A DNA stretch of 64,000 nucleotides from Polycladomyces zharkentensis (GTDB lineage: Bacteria > Bacillota > Bacilli > Thermoactinomycetales > JIR-001), in the NCBI RefSeq assembly GCF_016938855.1, contig NZ_JAFHAP010000007.1, forward strand, positions 19,053 through 83,052, written 5' to 3'. Shown here piece after piece: positions 53,201-64,000 of the stretch. The notes below the pieces were generated by a model. It was not told the origin of the DNA. It saw only the letters and a program-made list of their open reading frames with translations, and did no database searches. Each line of letters opens with the position of its first letter. Within the stretch, counting starts at the first letter, position 1. Position numbers and translations under genes: made by a program.

Positions 53201-53756
53201 GTTCGAAACGCTGAAAGAAGCGGGCTTGCCCGAGGACGGGAAAACCATCCTGTATGACGGGCGCACGGGTGAACCGTTTGAAAACCGTGTCACCGTGGGC
53301 GTGATGTACATGATCAAGCTGGCCCACATGGTGGACGACAAGATTCACGCGCGTTCGACCGGTCCGTACTCGCTGGTCACGCAACAACCGCTGGGCGGGA
53401 AGGCGCAGTTCGGCGGTCAGCGTTTCGGAGAGATGGAGGTGTGGGCGCTCGAAGCTTACGGTGCCGCCTACACGTTGCAGGAGATACTGACGGTCAAATC
53501 GGACGACGTGGTTGGCCGCGTCAAAACCTACGAATCGATCGTCAAGGGAGAGAACGTACCGGAGCCCGGTGTGCCTGAATCGTTCAAGGTGTTGATCAAG
53601 GAACTGCAAAGTCTCGGCATGGACGTCAAGATCCTGTCGGGAGACGAGCAGGAAATCGAGATTCGGGAGATCGATGAGGAAGATGAGCCAGCGAACGACA
53701 GGCTGGGATTCGATCTGGACAGCGGGGAAGACGAGAAGAAGTCTTCGTCGTCGTGA
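50202..53756 (+). CDS. rpoB: RNA polymerase subunit beta
   Basis: An 1184-residue beta subunit. It begins [20 protein letters not shown] from a TTG start behind GGGGGG. The rifampicin region shows [20 protein letters not shown] and [11 protein letters not shown], which reads as wild type. The C-terminus includes [20 protein letters not shown] and the invariant [20 protein letters not shown]. It ends in a Ser/Asp-rich tail ([12 protein letters not shown]). It is followed by rpoC after 73 bases. Confidence 0.98.
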   Translation: MAGKLVQYGRRQRRSYARINEVLELPNLIEIQQRSYQWFLEEGLREMFQDISPIEDFTGNLVLEFIDYSLGEPKYSVEECKERDVTYAAPLRVKVRLINKETGEVKEQEVFMGDFPLMTETGTFIINGAERVIVSQLVRSPSVYYSTKVDKNGKPAYTATVIPNRGAWLEYETDAKDILYVRIDRTRKIPVTVLLRALGFSTDAEILELLGDDEYVRNTLDKDNTGSTEKALIEIYERLRPGEPPTADNARSLLYSRFFDPKRYDLASVGRYKMNKKLHIKNRLLNQRLAEPIVDPETGEIIAEAGQVIDRRVLNKILPLLEKEDGLGWEEHNVRGGVPEDGTIRLQSVKIFSPVEDGKVIKVISNGNVDSSVKHITPADIVASINYFINLLHGVGSTDDIDHLGNRRLRSVGELLQNQFRIGLSRMERVVRERMSIQDANAITPQALINIRPVIASIKEFFGSSQLSQFMDQTNPLAELTHKRRLSALGPGGLTRERAGFEVRDVHHSHYGRMCPIETPEGPNIGLINSLSTYARVNEYGFIETPYRKVDPDTHVVTDEIVYLTADEEDNYYIAQANAELDEEGRFVNDQIVVRYKDEILTVPRERVDFMDVSPKQVVSVATACIPFLENDDSNRALMGSNMQRQAVPLLKPEAPFIGTGMEYKAARDSGVMVLAKRPGVVERVTADEIWVRHEEEVDGKLVKGDLDKYKLIKFQRSNQGTCINQRPIVKVGDRVQKGDTLADGPSTEQGELALGRNVLVAFMTWEGYNYEDAILLSEKLVKEDVYTSIHIEEYECEARDTKLGPEEITRDIPNVGEDALKNLDERGIIRIGAEIKAGDILVGKVTPKGVTELTAEERLLHAIFGEKAREVRDTSLRVPHGTDGIVVDVKVFTRENGDELPPGVNQLVRVYIAQKRKISEGDKMAGRHGNKGVIARVLPEEDMPFLPDGTPVEVVLNPLGVPSRMNIGQVLEVHLGMAAKAMGLHMATPVFDGATEQDVFETLKEAGLPEDGKTILYDGRTGEPFENRVTVGVMYMIKLAHMVDDKIHARSTGPYSLVTQQPLGGKAQFGGQRFGEMEVWALEAYGAAYTLQEILTVKSDDVVGRVKTYESIVKGENVPEPGVPESFKVLIKELQSLGMDVKILSGDEQEIEIREIDEEDEPANDRLGFDLDSGEDEKKSSSS

Positions 53757-53829
53757 GCGCGCCGAATCCCGTGGGTTTGAGCGGAAAAATCCGGCGTGAT
53801 ATGGGATGATCCTGAGGGAGGAATGCCCT

Positions 53830-56800
53830 GTGCTCGATGTCAACAACTTTGAATTCATGAAAATCGGCCTGGCCTCTCCGGATAAAATTCGCTCCTGGTC
53901 TCGTGGTGAGGTAAAGAAGCCGGAAACGATCAACTACCGGACGCTGAAGCCCGAGAAGGAAGGGTTGTTCTGCGAGAAAATCTTCGGTCCGACCAAGGAC
54001 TGGGAGTGTCATTGCGGTAAATACAAACGCGTCCGGTACAAAGGTGTCGTCTGTGATCGATGCGGTGTGGAAGTGACGCGGTCCAAAGTGCGGCGTGAGC
54101 GGATGGGACATATCGAGCTCGCCGCACCCGTCTCCCACATTTGGTACTTCAAGGGGATTCCCAGCCGCATGGGGTTGGTGCTGGACATGTCGCCCCGCGC
54201 ATTGGAGGAAGTGATTTATTTCGCCTCCTACGTGGTGGTGGATCCGGGACCGACACCGCTGGAGAAAAAGCAATTGCTTTCCGAAAAGGAGTACCGTGCG
54301 TATCGCGAGAAGTACGGCAACGCCTTCACGGCGATGATGGGGGCGGAAGCGATCAAGCGCCTCCTGCAGGAGATCGATTTGGACAAAGAGGTCGAAGCAC
54401 TGAAGGAAGAAATTCAAACGGCGCAAGGACAACGCCGCAACCGGGCGATCAAGCGGCTGGAAGTGCTGGAGGCGTTCCGCAACTCCGGTAACCGGCCGGA
54501 GTGGATGATTCTCGACGTGTTGCCGGTCATTCCGCCGGAATTGCGGCCGATGGTCCAGCTGGACGGCGGACGTTTCGCCACGTCCGATCTGAACGACCTG
54601 TACCGCCGCGTGATCAACCGGAACAACCGGCTGAAACGGCTGTTGGATCTGGGTGCGCCGGACATCATCGTGCAAAACGAGAAACGGATGCTCCAAGAGG
54701 CCGTTGATGCGCTGATCGACAACGGACGCCGCGGCCGTCCGGTGACCGGCCCGGGTAACCGGCCGCTCAAATCCCTTTCGCACATGCTGAAAGGGAAACA
54801 AGGACGGTTCCGTCAAAACCTGCTCGGAAAACGGGTGGACTACTCCGGCCGTTCCGTGATCGTGGTGGGCCCCAATCTGAAAATGTATCAGTGCGGCCTG
54901 CCGAAGGAAATGGCGCTGGAGCTGTTCAAACCGTTCGTGATGAAAGAGTTGGTGGCCAAAGGGCTGGCTCACAACATCAAAAGCGCGAAACGAAAAGTGG
55001 AGCGCGTTCATCCGGAAGTGTGGGACGTTCTGGAGGAAGTGATCAAGGAGCATCCCGTCCTGTTGAACCGGGCGCCGACGTTGCACCGGTTGGGAATTCA
55101 GGCGTTTGAGCCGGTCTTGGTCGAAGGGCGCGCCATCAAACTGCATCCGCTCGTCTGTACGGCGTACAACGCTGACTTCGACGGGGACCAGATGGCCGTA
55201 CACGTACCTCTGTCCGCGGAAGCGCAAGCGGAGGCGCGCATCCTGATGCTGGCGGCGCAGAACATCCTGAACCCCAAAGACGGAAAACCGGTTGTCACGC
55301 CGTCGCAGGATATGGTGTTGGGGTCGTATTACCTTACGCTCGAAAAAGAAGGCGAAAAGGGCGAAGGCCGCGTCTTCGCCACGCCGGGTGAAGCGATCAA
55401 TGCCTATCAACAAGGGTATGTCACCCTGCATTCGCGGATCGCGATTCCGGCGCGAAGCCTGAACAAAACGTCCTTCACGGAAAAACAACAAAACGCCTTG
55501 TTGGTGACGACGGTAGGGAAGATCATTTTCAACGAGATTTTCCCGAAAGAGTTCCCGTACATCAACGAACCGACCAAAGAAAACCTGAATGGGACGCCGG
55601 ATCGGTACTTCATCTTCGAAAAAGGCGTCAACATTCCGGAGTTCATCCGGCAACTCCCGGACCCGGGTGCGGTGAAGAAAGGGTACCTCGGCACGCTCAT
55701 CGCCGAGTGCTTCCGCCGGTTCGGCACGACGCAAACCGCGATCATCCTGGACAACATCAAGGAACTCGGATTCAACTATTCGACCAAGGCCGGGATCACG
55801 ATGGCGGTGTCCGACGTGGTGGTGCCGGAAGAGAAGCAGGATATCCTGAAAGAAGCGGAAGAAAAGGTACAGGCCGTGCTGAAGCAGTACCGCCGCGGTT
55901 TGATTACGGATGAAGAGCGCTATAACCGGGTCATTTCGATCTGGAGCCAAGCCAAGGACGACATTACGAAGATCCTGATGAAGAAGCTTGGTAAATTCAA
56001 CCCGATCTACATGATGGCCAACTCGGGTGCGCGGGGGAACGTCTCCCAGATTACCCAGCTCGCCGGGATGCGGGGGCTGATGGCCAACCCGTCGGGCCGG
56101 ATCATCGAGTTGCCCATCAAATCCAACTTCCGCGAAGGCTTGACCGTGTTGGAGTACTTCATCTCCACCCACGGAGCGCGGAAAGGATTGGCGGATACGG
56201 CGCTTCGGACCGCGGACTCGGGATACCTCACCCGCCGTTTGGTCGACGTGGCGCAGGACGTCATCGTTCGCGAAGAGGACTGCGGTACGGACAAAGGCCT
56301 GACCGTGCGCACGATTCAGGAAGGCAACGAAGTGATCGAGGAGCTGTACGACCGGATCGTCGGCCGGTTGGCGTTCAAAACGATCCGTCATCCGGAAACG
56401 GGCGAAGTGATCGTCGAGCGCAACCAGATGATCGACGAAGTGATCGCCAACAAGATCGTCGAGGCCGGTATCAAGGAAGTGGAAATCCGCTCGGTACTCA
56501 CCTGCCGCACCAACCATGGTGTCTGCAAACGTTGTTACGGTCGCAACCTGGCACTGGGCACGCAGGTGGAGATCGGCGAAGCGGTCGGGATCATCGCGGC
56601 CCAGTCGATCGGGGAACCGGGTACCCAGTTGACGATGCGGACTTTCCACACCGGCGGTGTGGCCGGCGACGACATCACCCAAGGTTTGCCGCGGATTCAA
56701 GAGCTGTTTGAAGCGCGCAATCCGAAAGGGCAAGCCGTCATTACCGAAATCGACGGGGAAGTCGTGGACATCCGCGAGGTGAAGGATCGCCGCGAAATCG

Positions 56801-57444
56801 AGATCAAAGGCGACGTGGAGACCAAAGTGTATCAAGTGCCGTACGGTTCCCGTGTCTCCGTGGCCGTTGGCGATACCGTGCAGGCGGGCGACGTGCTGAC
56901 GGAAGGCTCCGTTGATCCGAAAGATCTGCTCCGGATTCGCGGTGTGCGGGGCGTGCAGGAATACCTGCTGTCCGAGGTGCAAAAGGTATACCGGATGCAG
57001 GGCGTGGAGATCAACGACAAGCACGTGGAAGTGATGATCCGGCAGATGTTGCGCAAGGTGCGCATCACCGATGCCGGTGACACCGACCTTTTGCCGGGTT
57101 CGTACGTGGATCTGCACGAATACGAAGAAGCCAACAAAAAAGCCTTGTTGAACGGCGGTGAACCTGCTGTTGCGCGGCCGGTTCTCTTGGGAATCACGAA
57201 AGCGTCGCTGGAAACCGAATCGTTCCTGTCGGCGGCTTCGTTCCAGGAGACGACCCGCGTGTTGACGGACGCGGCCATCAAGGGCAAAGTGGACCGTTTG
57301 CTCGGTCTGAAGGAGAACGTGATCATCGGGAAGCTGATCCCGGCGGGTACCGGTATGGCCCGTTATCGTTCCTTGAAATTGAACATCAAAGGTCAGGGCG
57401 CCGAAGAAGGCGCAGGGTCGAAGGAAGCCGTCACGGTTGACTGA
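53830..57444 (+). CDS. rpoC: RNA polymerase subunit beta'
   Basis: A 1204-residue beta' subunit from GTG 53830, giving the standard N-terminus [20 protein letters not shown]. The zinc-binding [20 protein letters not shown] lies near residue 60, the catalytic [12 protein letters not shown] near residue 450 has the three Asp that hold Mg2+, and the second zinc site reads [16 protein letters not shown]. It ends [13 protein letters not shown]. The TTG/GTG starts of rpoB and rpoC match other GTG/TTG uses here. Confidence 0.98.
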   Translation: MLDVNNFEFMKIGLASPDKIRSWSRGEVKKPETINYRTLKPEKEGLFCEKIFGPTKDWECHCGKYKRVRYKGVVCDRCGVEVTRSKVRRERMGHIELAAPVSHIWYFKGIPSRMGLVLDMSPRALEEVIYFASYVVVDPGPTPLEKKQLLSEKEYRAYREKYGNAFTAMMGAEAIKRLLQEIDLDKEVEALKEEIQTAQGQRRNRAIKRLEVLEAFRNSGNRPEWMILDVLPVIPPELRPMVQLDGGRFATSDLNDLYRRVINRNNRLKRLLDLGAPDIIVQNEKRMLQEAVDALIDNGRRGRPVTGPGNRPLKSLSHMLKGKQGRFRQNLLGKRVDYSGRSVIVVGPNLKMYQCGLPKEMALELFKPFVMKELVAKGLAHNIKSAKRKVERVHPEVWDVLEEVIKEHPVLLNRAPTLHRLGIQAFEPVLVEGRAIKLHPLVCTAYNADFDGDQMAVHVPLSAEAQAEARILMLAAQNILNPKDGKPVVTPSQDMVLGSYYLTLEKEGEKGEGRVFATPGEAINAYQQGYVTLHSRIAIPARSLNKTSFTEKQQNALLVTTVGKIIFNEIFPKEFPYINEPTKENLNGTPDRYFIFEKGVNIPEFIRQLPDPGAVKKGYLGTLIAECFRRFGTTQTAIILDNIKELGFNYSTKAGITMAVSDVVVPEEKQDILKEAEEKVQAVLKQYRRGLITDEERYNRVISIWSQAKDDITKILMKKLGKFNPIYMMANSGARGNVSQITQLAGMRGLMANPSGRIIELPIKSNFREGLTVLEYFISTHGARKGLADTALRTADSGYLTRRLVDVAQDVIVREEDCGTDKGLTVRTIQEGNEVIEELYDRIVGRLAFKTIRHPETGEVIVERNQMIDEVIANKIVEAGIKEVEIRSVLTCRTNHGVCKRCYGRNLALGTQVEIGEAVGIIAAQSIGEPGTQLTMRTFHTGGVAGDDITQGLPRIQELFEARNPKGQAVITEIDGEVVDIREVKDRREIEIKGDVETKVYQVPYGSRVSVAVGDTVQAGDVLTEGSVDPKDLLRIRGVRGVQEYLLSEVQKVYRMQGVEINDKHVEVMIRQMLRKVRITDAGDTDLLPGSYVDLHEYEEANKKALLNGGEPAVARPVLLGITKASLETESFLSAASFQETTRVLTDAAIKGKVDRLLGLKENVIIGKLIPAGTGMARYRSLKLNIKGQGAEEGAGSKEAVTVD

Positions 57445-57813
57445 GTGATGCCGGGGATGCGTTGGCAGGATCACCTCCATCCCCGGGAGCGGACCTTTCG
57501 CTTGTGGAGATGGGGGCAAGAAGGCGAGGTTGGCGGAAACAGTGAGAGGGCGAGAAGCCCTCTCTCACCTGAGCCGCTCTGGGGCGTGTCTGGTACATGG
57601 ATCAGGATGCAACGTTTCCCGGAAGAGCGATTCGCCAAGCCCGGTCGAGGGAATCGGAAAACACCGCAGTCGATTCGCGGGAATTTCCTCTGAGCGGCGC
57701 TCTCAAAGCGGTGGAGGAAGGCGGCTGTTCGTGGAACTTGCTGAATCGGTCCCCGGACACGCCCGGGTGGACTCGGGCGCCCCATGTGGGAAAATCGCCC
57801 GCCCCATACCTTA
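57445..57813. other. Gap after rpoC with a large repeat copy
   Basis: The hairpin GTGAGAGGG/CCCTCTCTCAC (57542-57568) could end the rpoC transcript but lacks a T run. Bases 57582-57764 hold the longest copy of the dispersed repeat. Confidence 0.55.
57582..57764 (+). repeat. Dispersed intergenic repeat, 183-bp copy with terminal inverted repeats
   Basis: Bounded by GGGCGTGTCTGG (57582-57593) and CCGGACACGCCC (57753-57764), with ATTCGCGGGAATTTCCTCTG in the core. It is about twice as long as the 6.9-kb copy, so it carries an internal insertion or the shorter one is deleted. Confidence 0.65.
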
Positions 57814-57842
57814 TTGACATCCTCTGATCAAGGTGGTAATAT
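57814..57842 (+). promoter_or_regulatory. Sigma-A promoter of the ybxF-rpsL block
   Basis: TTGACA (57814-57819), 17-base spacer, TAATAT (57837-57842). Confidence 0.85.
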
Positions 57843-57884
57843 ATCTCCGTGTGCTTGGTAAATTTCACTTTGGAGGGCTTTCTA

Positions 57885-58133
57885 GTGCTTTATGAAAAAG
57901 TGAAACAAGCGACCAACATGGTGATCGGTACCAAGCAGACCAAAAAAGCGATCGAGCAAGGAAAGGCACAAGAGGTGATCGTGGCGAAGGATGCCGACGA
58001 CAAGGTGACGGCACCCATCATCTCGATGTGCCGCGATCGGGGTATCGCCGTTGCTCATGTCGATTCCATGCGTGAACTCGGAAAAGCATGCGGAATCGAA
58101 GTTGGCGCAGCCGCGGTTGCGATCCTGAAGTAA
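57885..58133 (+). CDS. L7Ae-family K-turn RNA-binding protein (YbxF-like)
   Basis: An 82-residue L7Ae-type protein, the Bacillus YbxF length, from a GTG behind GGAGGG. Signature: VIGTKQTKKAIEQGKAQEVI and ARELGKACGIEVGAAAVAIL (read as MRELGKACGIEVGAAAVAIL here). The family binds kink-turns, including riboswitch k-turns, and some members bind the ribosome. It sits before rpsL as in Bacillus. Confidence 0.95.
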   Translation: MLYEKVKQATNMVIGTKQTKKAIEQGKAQEVIVAKDADDKVTAPIISMCRDRGIAVAHVDSMRELGKACGIEVGAAAVAILK

Positions 58134-58286
58134 ATAAGGAACGACAAGATAGATGACCGCGTACCGGCAATGGCACGGAACGCGGTCCAATCATGCATGT
58201 AAAAGTCGTTCGTATTCCTTGCTTTTTAATGAGCCGCCCGGCTCTGTGGTCTTGCGAAACACCGAATCAAGAGGAGGTGGACCAGG

Positions 58287-58700
58287 ATGCCCACGATTAA
58301 CCAACTGGTACGGAAAGGTCGGAAGCAGAAAAAAACCAAATCCAAATCTCCGGCGCTGCAATACGGCTACAACAGCTTCCGCAAAGAGTTGATCAAGCAA
58401 AGCTCTCCGCAAAAACGGGGCGTTTGCACCCGTGTGGGAACCATGACCCCGAAAAAGCCGAACTCGGCGCTGCGGAAATACGCCCGTGTGCGCTTGACCA
58501 ACGGCATTGAAGTGACCGCCTACATTCCGGGAATCGGTCATAACCTGCAAGAGCACTCCGTCGTGTTGGTGCGCGGCGGACGGGTGAAAGACCTGCCGGG
58601 TGTGCGCTACCACATCGTGCGCGGCGCGTTGGATACGGCCGGCGTGCAGAACCGGATGCAGGGCCGCTCCAAATACGGAGCCAAACGGCCGAAGAAGTAA
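58287..58700 (+). CDS. rpsL: Ribosomal protein uS12
   Basis: A 137-residue uS12 with the AGGAGG site upstream of ATG 58287. The decoding loop [20 protein letters not shown] carries the Lys equivalent to streptomycin-resistance position 43, present as Lys (wild type). C-terminal part [20 protein letters not shown]. It begins the rpsL-rpsG-fusA-tuf operon. Confidence 0.97.
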   Translation: MPTINQLVRKGRKQKKTKSKSPALQYGYNSFRKELIKQSSPQKRGVCTRVGTMTPKKPNSALRKYARVRLTNGIEVTAYIPGIGHNLQEHSVVLVRGGRVKDLPGVRYHIVRGALDTAGVQNRMQGRSKYGAKRPKK

Positions 58701-58735
58701 CGGTTACAGATACATGATGCGAAGGAGGGATCAGC

Positions 58736-59206
58736 ATGCCTCGTAAGGGACCAGTGCCTCGCCGTGATGCCCTCCCGGATCCGATTTACAACAGCAAACT
58801 GGTGACGCGCTTGATCAACCGGCTGATGTATGACGGGAAAAAGGGGAAGGCACAAAAAATCCTGTACGAAGCGTTTGATATCATTCGCGAGCGTACAGGC
58901 AAAGATCCGATGGAAGTGTTTGAACAAGCCCTGAAAAACGTGATGCCGGTCTTGGAAGTGAAAGCCCGCCGGGTTGGGGGCGCCAACTACCAAGTGCCGG
59001 TGGAAGTGAAACCGGAACGGCGCACGAGTCTGGGGCTGCGTTGGTTGGTCAGCTACGCCCGCCTGCGTGGCGAAAAAACGATGCAGGAGCGTCTGGCCAA
59101 TGAAATCATGGACGCGGCGAATAACACCGGCGCGGCTGTGAAGAAGAAAGAAGACACGCACCGGATGGCGGAAGCCAACCGTGCTTTTGCTCACTACCGC
59201 TGGTAA
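58736..59206 (+). CDS. rpsG: Ribosomal protein uS7
   Basis: A 156-residue uS7. It begins [20 protein letters not shown] and includes [18 protein letters not shown] (near residues 72-90) and the C-terminal [11 protein letters not shown]. It nucleates the 30S head and contacts tRNA in the E site. It lies 35 bases after rpsL with GGAGGGATC upstream. Confidence 0.97.
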   Translation: MPRKGPVPRRDALPDPIYNSKLVTRLINRLMYDGKKGKAQKILYEAFDIIRERTGKDPMEVFEQALKNVMPVLEVKARRVGGANYQVPVEVKPERRTSLGLRWLVSYARLRGEKTMQERLANEIMDAANNTGAAVKKKEDTHRMAEANRAFAHYRW

Positions 59207-59240
59207 GCGGACTGCTTGAACACGAAAGGAGACATTTCCG

Positions 59241-61316
59241 ATGGCACGTGAGTTCTCCTTGGAGAAAACGCGGAATATCGGGATCATGGCTCACATCGAC
59301 GCCGGTAAAACCACGACCACTGAGCGGATCTTGTTCTACACCGGCCGCGTGCACAAAATCGGGGAAGTGCACGAAGGCGCGGCCACCATGGACTGGATGG
59401 AGCAAGAACAGGAACGCGGGATCACCATTACCTCCGCGGCGACGACCTGCCAGTGGAAAGGCCACCGGATCAACATCATCGACACTCCGGGTCACGTGGA
59501 TTTTACGGTCGAAGTGGAGCGATCCCTGCGCGTATTGGACGGAGCGGTTGGGGTGTTCTGCGCCAAGGGTGGCGTAGAGCCGCAATCGGAAACTGTATGG
59601 CGTCAAGCTGACAAATATGGCGTACCGCGGATCGCGTACGTGAACAAAATGGACATCGTCGGCGCCGATTTCTACGGTGCGGTGGAGCAAATGCGGGATC
59701 GCCTGCAAGCCAACGCCGTACCGATTCAATTGCCGATCGGTGCTGAAGACACCTTCGAAGGAATCATCGACCTCGTCAAAAACTGCGCGTACTTTTACCT
59801 GGATGATCTGGGCACACAGACGGAAGCGCGGGAGATTCCGGACGAGTACAAGGAGAAAGCGGAAGAATACCGCACTGCTCTCTTGGAAGCCGTCGCGGAG
59901 ATTGACGAGGAACTGATGATGAAATACCTCGAAGGGGAAGAAATCACCGAAGAGGAAATCGTGGCCGCTTTGCGGAAAGGTACCTGTGAAGTGAAAATCA
60001 CTCCGGTACTGTGCGGTTCCTCGTACAAAAACAAAGGAGTGCAAATGCTCCTGGATGCCGTCGTCGCATATCTGCCGTCTCCGGTGGACGTGCCGGATAT
60101 TCGCGGCGAACTGCCGGACGGAACGGAAGCGACCCGGAAATCGGGCGACAACGAACCGTTCGCTGCACTGGCGTTCAAAATCATGTCTGATCCTTACGTC
60201 GGAAAACTCACCTTCTTCCGGGTGTATTCGGGTACGCTCAACTCCGGTTCCTACGTGCTGAACTCCACCAAAGGCAAGCGTGAGCGGATCGGTCGGATTC
60301 TGCAAATGCACGCCAACCACCGTGAAGAGATCAGCACCGTATATGCCGGAGACATCGCGGCCGCGGTCGGTCTGAAAGACACGACGACCGGGGACACCTT
60401 GTGCGATGAGAAACACCCGATTATCCTGGAATCCATGGTCTTCCCGGAACCGGTGATCTCGATCGCCATCGAGCCGCAATCCAAGGCGGACCAAGACAAG
60501 ATGGCGATGGCGCTGGCCAAACTGGCCGAGGAAGATCCGACGTTCCGTACCCATACGGATGAAGAGACGGGACAAACCATTATCTCCGGTATGGGCGAGC
60601 TGCACCTCGACATCATCGTGGACCGTCTGCGCCGCGAATTCAAAGTGGAAGCCAAAGTGGGCAAACCGCAAGTGGCTTACAAAGAAACCTTCCGCAAATC
60701 GGCCAAAGTGGAAGGGAAATTCATCCGGCAAACGGGTGGACGCGGTCAATACGGTCACGTCTGGATCGAATTCGAGCCGCTGCCGGAAGGCTCCGGTTTC
60801 GTATTCGAAAACAAAATCGTCGGCGGTGTGGTGCCGAAAGAATATATCCCGGCCGTACAGGCGGGGATCGAGGAAGCCATGCAAAACGGCGTGTTGGCCG
60901 GATATCCGATGGTGGACATCAAGGCGACCATCTTCGATGGTTCGTACCACGATGTCGACTCGTCGGAAATGGCCTTCAAGATCGCCGGCTCTCTTGCTCT
61001 GAAAGCGGCCAAGGACAAATGTGACCCGGTTCTCCTGGAGCCGATCATGAAAGTGGAAGTGGTCGTTCCGGAGGAATACATGGGTGACATCATGGGTGAC
61101 ATCAACTCCCGCCGCGGTCGCGTCGAGGGCATGGAAGCGCGCGGTGGCGCGCAAGTGATCCGCGGTATGGTGCCGCTGGCCGAAATGTTCGGTTATGCGA
61201 CCAGCCTGCGGTCCAAAACGCAAGGGCGCGGTACCTTCACGATGCAATTCGACCACTATGAAGAAGTGCCGAAAAACATCGCGGAAGAGATTATCGCGAA
61301 CAACGCGGGTAAATAA
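59241..61316 (+). CDS. fusA: Elongation factor G
   Basis: A 691-residue translational GTPase. G1 is [16 protein letters not shown], the switch-I region is [21 protein letters not shown]3 DTPGH, G4 NKMD and G5 in the [14 protein letters not shown] region. Domain IV has [20 protein letters not shown]. It drives ribosomal translocation and recycling. It starts at ATG 59241 with AAAGGAG upstream and ends in a 248-base gap before tuf. Confidence 0.98.
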   Translation: MAREFSLEKTRNIGIMAHIDAGKTTTTERILFYTGRVHKIGEVHEGAATMDWMEQEQERGITITSAATTCQWKGHRINIIDTPGHVDFTVEVERSLRVLDGAVGVFCAKGGVEPQSETVWRQADKYGVPRIAYVNKMDIVGADFYGAVEQMRDRLQANAVPIQLPIGAEDTFEGIIDLVKNCAYFYLDDLGTQTEAREIPDEYKEKAEEYRTALLEAVAEIDEELMMKYLEGEEITEEEIVAALRKGTCEVKITPVLCGSSYKNKGVQMLLDAVVAYLPSPVDVPDIRGELPDGTEATRKSGDNEPFAALAFKIMSDPYVGKLTFFRVYSGTLNSGSYVLNSTKGKRERIGRILQMHANHREEISTVYAGDIAAAVGLKDTTTGDTLCDEKHPIILESMVFPEPVISIAIEPQSKADQDKMAMALAKLAEEDPTFRTHTDEETGQTIISGMGELHLDIIVDRLRREFKVEAKVGKPQVAYKETFRKSAKVEGKFIRQTGGRGQYGHVWIEFEPLPEGSGFVFENKIVGGVVPKEYIPAVQAGIEEAMQNGVLAGYPMVDIKATIFDGSYHDVDSSEMAFKIAGSLALKAAKDKCDPVLLEPIMKVEVVVPEEYMGDIMGDINSRRGRVEGMEARGGAQVIRGMVPLAEMFGYATSLRSKTQGRGTFTMQFDHYEEVPKNIAEEIIANNAGK

Positions 61317-61564
61317 TCAATCGGTTGTTGACAACCGTTCATCACAGGGCGGAAGCCGTCTCCCGGACGAGCGGTTCATCCGCCGGCCCTTCCGGCGGAG
61401 CTTCGGGCGGGGGACGGTGATTCGCGGAACATTGTCGGCGATTTCACATGCCTGCGGCGTATCATCATGAAAGTCAGTGGCGGAACCGTTATGAATGATT
61501 TCGCCTCGACTTTCTCACATACATCCAAAAACCATTTGGCAAATTTAAAGGAGGATCACGTAAA

Positions 61565-62755
61565 ATGGCCAAAGCCAAATTCGAGCGTACGAAACCGCAC
61601 GTCAACATTGGTACGATCGGTCACGTTGACCACGGTAAAACCACGTTGACCGCCGCCATCACCACCGTTTTGGCAAAAACCGGTGGCGCTGTGGCGACCG
61701 CTTACGACCAAATCGACAAAGCTCCGGAAGAAAAAGAACGGGGCATCACGATCTCCACGGCTCACGTGGAATATGAAACCGAAAACCGTCACTATGCGCA
61801 CGTGGACTGCCCGGGTCACGCCGACTACGTGAAAAACATGATCACCGGTGCGGCCCAAATGGACGGTGCCATCCTCGTGGTGTCCGCTGCGGACGGTCCG
61901 ATGCCGCAAACCCGGGAGCACATCCTGCTGTCCCGTCAGGTTGGCGTTCCGTACATCGTTGTGTTCCTGAACAAAGTGGACATGGTGGACGACGAAGAGC
62001 TGCTTGAACTGGTGGAAATGGAAGTGCGCGACCTGTTGTCCGAGTACGAGTTCCCGGGCGACGAAATCCCGGTTGTGAAAGGTTCCGCTCTGAAAGCCCT
62101 GGAAAACCCGGACAGCGAGTGGGCCGATGCCATCCTGGAACTGATGAAAGCCGTGGACGAGTACATCCCGACTCCGGAACGCGACAAAGACAAACCGTTC
62201 CTGATGCCGGTCGAGGACGTGTTCTCCATCACCGGTCGTGGTACGGTGGCCACCGGTCGTGTGGAACGCGGTACCATTAAAGTCGGCGACGAAGTGGAAA
62301 TCGTGGGTCTGGCCGATGAAACCAAGAAAACGGTTGTTACCGGCGTGGAAATGTTCCGCAAGCTGCTCGATGTGGCTGAAGCCGGGGACAACATCGGTGC
62401 CCTGCTGCGCGGTGTCGACCGGAAAGAAGTCGAACGCGGTCAAGTGTTGGCCAAACCGGGCAGCGTGAACCCGCACACCAAATTCGAAGCGCAAGTTTAC
62501 ATTCTGACCAAAGAAGAGGGCGGCCGTCACACCCCGTTCTTCAACGGTTATCGTCCGCAGTTCTACTTCCGGACCACGGACGTGACCGGCGTCATCAAAC
62601 TGCCGGAAGGCACCGAAATGGTGATGCCTGGTGACAACGTCAAAATGGAAGTGGAACTGATCGCACCGATCGCGATCGAAGAAGGTACCCGTTTCGCGAT
62701 CCGCGAAGGTGGACGCACCGTGGGTGCCGGTGCCGTGTCCAAAATCCTCGGCTAA
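61565..62755 (+). CDS. tuf: Elongation factor Tu
   Basis: A 396-residue EF-Tu. G1 is [15 protein letters not shown], the effector region is [19 protein letters not shown]3 [15 protein letters not shown]4 FLNKVDMV. Domain 2/3 ends [20 protein letters not shown]. It delivers aminoacyl-tRNA. ATG 61565 follows AAAGGAGG. It is the last gene before a strong terminator. Confidence 0.98.
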   Translation: MAKAKFERTKPHVNIGTIGHVDHGKTTLTAAITTVLAKTGGAVATAYDQIDKAPEEKERGITISTAHVEYETENRHYAHVDCPGHADYVKNMITGAAQMDGAILVVSAADGPMPQTREHILLSRQVGVPYIVVFLNKVDMVDDEELLELVEMEVRDLLSEYEFPGDEIPVVKGSALKALENPDSEWADAILELMKAVDEYIPTPERDKDKPFLMPVEDVFSITGRGTVATGRVERGTIKVGDEVEIVGLADETKKTVVTGVEMFRKLLDVAEAGDNIGALLRGVDRKEVERGQVLAKPGSVNPHTKFEAQVYILTKEEGGRHTPFFNGYRPQFYFRTTDVTGVIKLPEGTEMVMPGDNVKMEVELIAPIAIEEGTRFAIREGGRTVGAGAVSKILG

Positions 62756-62773
62756 TCAGAGCGGGGATAGAAA

Positions 62774-62805
62774 AACCCTCCGGGAACTTTTCCGGAGGGT
62801 TTTTG
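62774..62805 (+). terminator. Terminator of the rpsL-tuf operon
   Basis: ACCCTCCGG pairs with CCGGAGGGT around GAACTTTT and is followed by TTTTTG. Confidence 0.92.
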
Positions 62806-63750
<945 letters not shown>

Positions 63751-63792
63751 TACAGCATCAGAGAGGAAACACGGTGGTAGGAGGTGTGCGAC

Positions 63793-64000
63793 GTGAAAGG
63801 GATTCTCGGCAAAAAACTGGGGATGACTCAGGTGTTCACTGCCGATGGTACCGTGGTGCCCGTTACGGTGATCCAAGCCGGTCCGTGCGTGGTTCTGCAA
63901 AAGAAAGAAGAGGCCACCGACGGATACGAAGCCATTCAATTGGGCTTTGAAGACAAAAAAGAGCATCGGGCCAACAAGCCGGAAATCGGCCATGCGAAAA
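63793..64000 (+). CDS. rplC: Ribosomal protein uL3, 5' part only (runs off the window)
   Basis: The N-terminal 69 residues of uL3 from GTG 63793, 42 bases after rpsJ and behind GGAGGTG. It begins [20 protein letters not shown] and continues [20 protein letters not shown]. The rest of the gene lies beyond base 64000. The order rpsJ-rplC marks the start of the S10 operon. Confidence 0.95.
   Translation, partial: MKGILGKKLGMTQVFTADGTVVPVTVIQAGPCVVLQKKEEATDGYEAIQLGFEDKKEHRANKPEIGHAK

Overview
The window looks like the chromosome of a Gram-positive spore-former-type Firmicute in Bacillales. I infer a Thermoactinomycetaceae-like organism because it combines Bacillus-type operon order with moderately high GC and frequent GTG/TTG starts; no species name can be read from the sequence. 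The right half is classic core genome: ctsR-mcsA-mcsB-clpC-radA-disA, carD-yacL-ispD-ispF-gltX-(Cys T-box)-cysE-cysS-mrnC, rlmB-rae1-sigH, then rpmG-secE-nusG-rplK-rplA-rplJ-rplL-ybxB-rpoB-rpoC-ybxF-rpsL-rpsG-fusA-tuf-rpsJ-rplC, with the expected leaders (CtsR operator, T-box, L10 leader) and sigma-A promoters.

The left half (about 1-25 kb) is accessory. It holds a cytochrome P450, a Ro60 ortholog (rsr, minus strand), small lipoproteins, a secreted von Willebrand A protein, a MarR/EmrA/EmrB-type efflux operon, two paralogous pseudokinase-like proteins (one with a membrane segment and TPR repeats), a tRNA-Ala gene, and a nitrate-assimilation remnant: ANTAR regulator, NarK-type transporter and a broken nitrate reductase. 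It also holds an M50 protease, a decayed DUF6932/Xre toxin-antitoxin-like locus, and an ABC exporter with a long structured leader.

The most interesting system is the Ro/Y-RNA locus at about 2.4-4.6 kb. Upstream of rsr and on the same strand are two tRNA-like noncoding RNAs behind one strong promoter. The rsr-proximal RNA (4127-4254) has an almost canonical tRNA body (7-bp acceptor, D-arm, 5-nt variable loop, perfect T-arm), but a 61-nt Y module replaces the anticodon loop. The other RNA (about 4363-4549) has a T-arm and a long variable-arm-like hairpin but no clear D-arm. The two RNAs contain three copies of a two-part motif (GGGYCGAA ... GGGUUAYC), the likely Ro-binding element.

Other notable items are a 16S rRNA fragment lying antisense between tuf and rpsJ, a dispersed intergenic repeat family with GGGCGTGTCTGG-type inverted ends, two related sequences resembling right-end relics of IS200/IS605-type elements, GlnR/TnrA-like boxes in front of the degraded nitrate cluster, and a candidate structured leader with a terminator before the ABC exporter. 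Many promoter, terminator and start-site calls rest on motif reading by eye.
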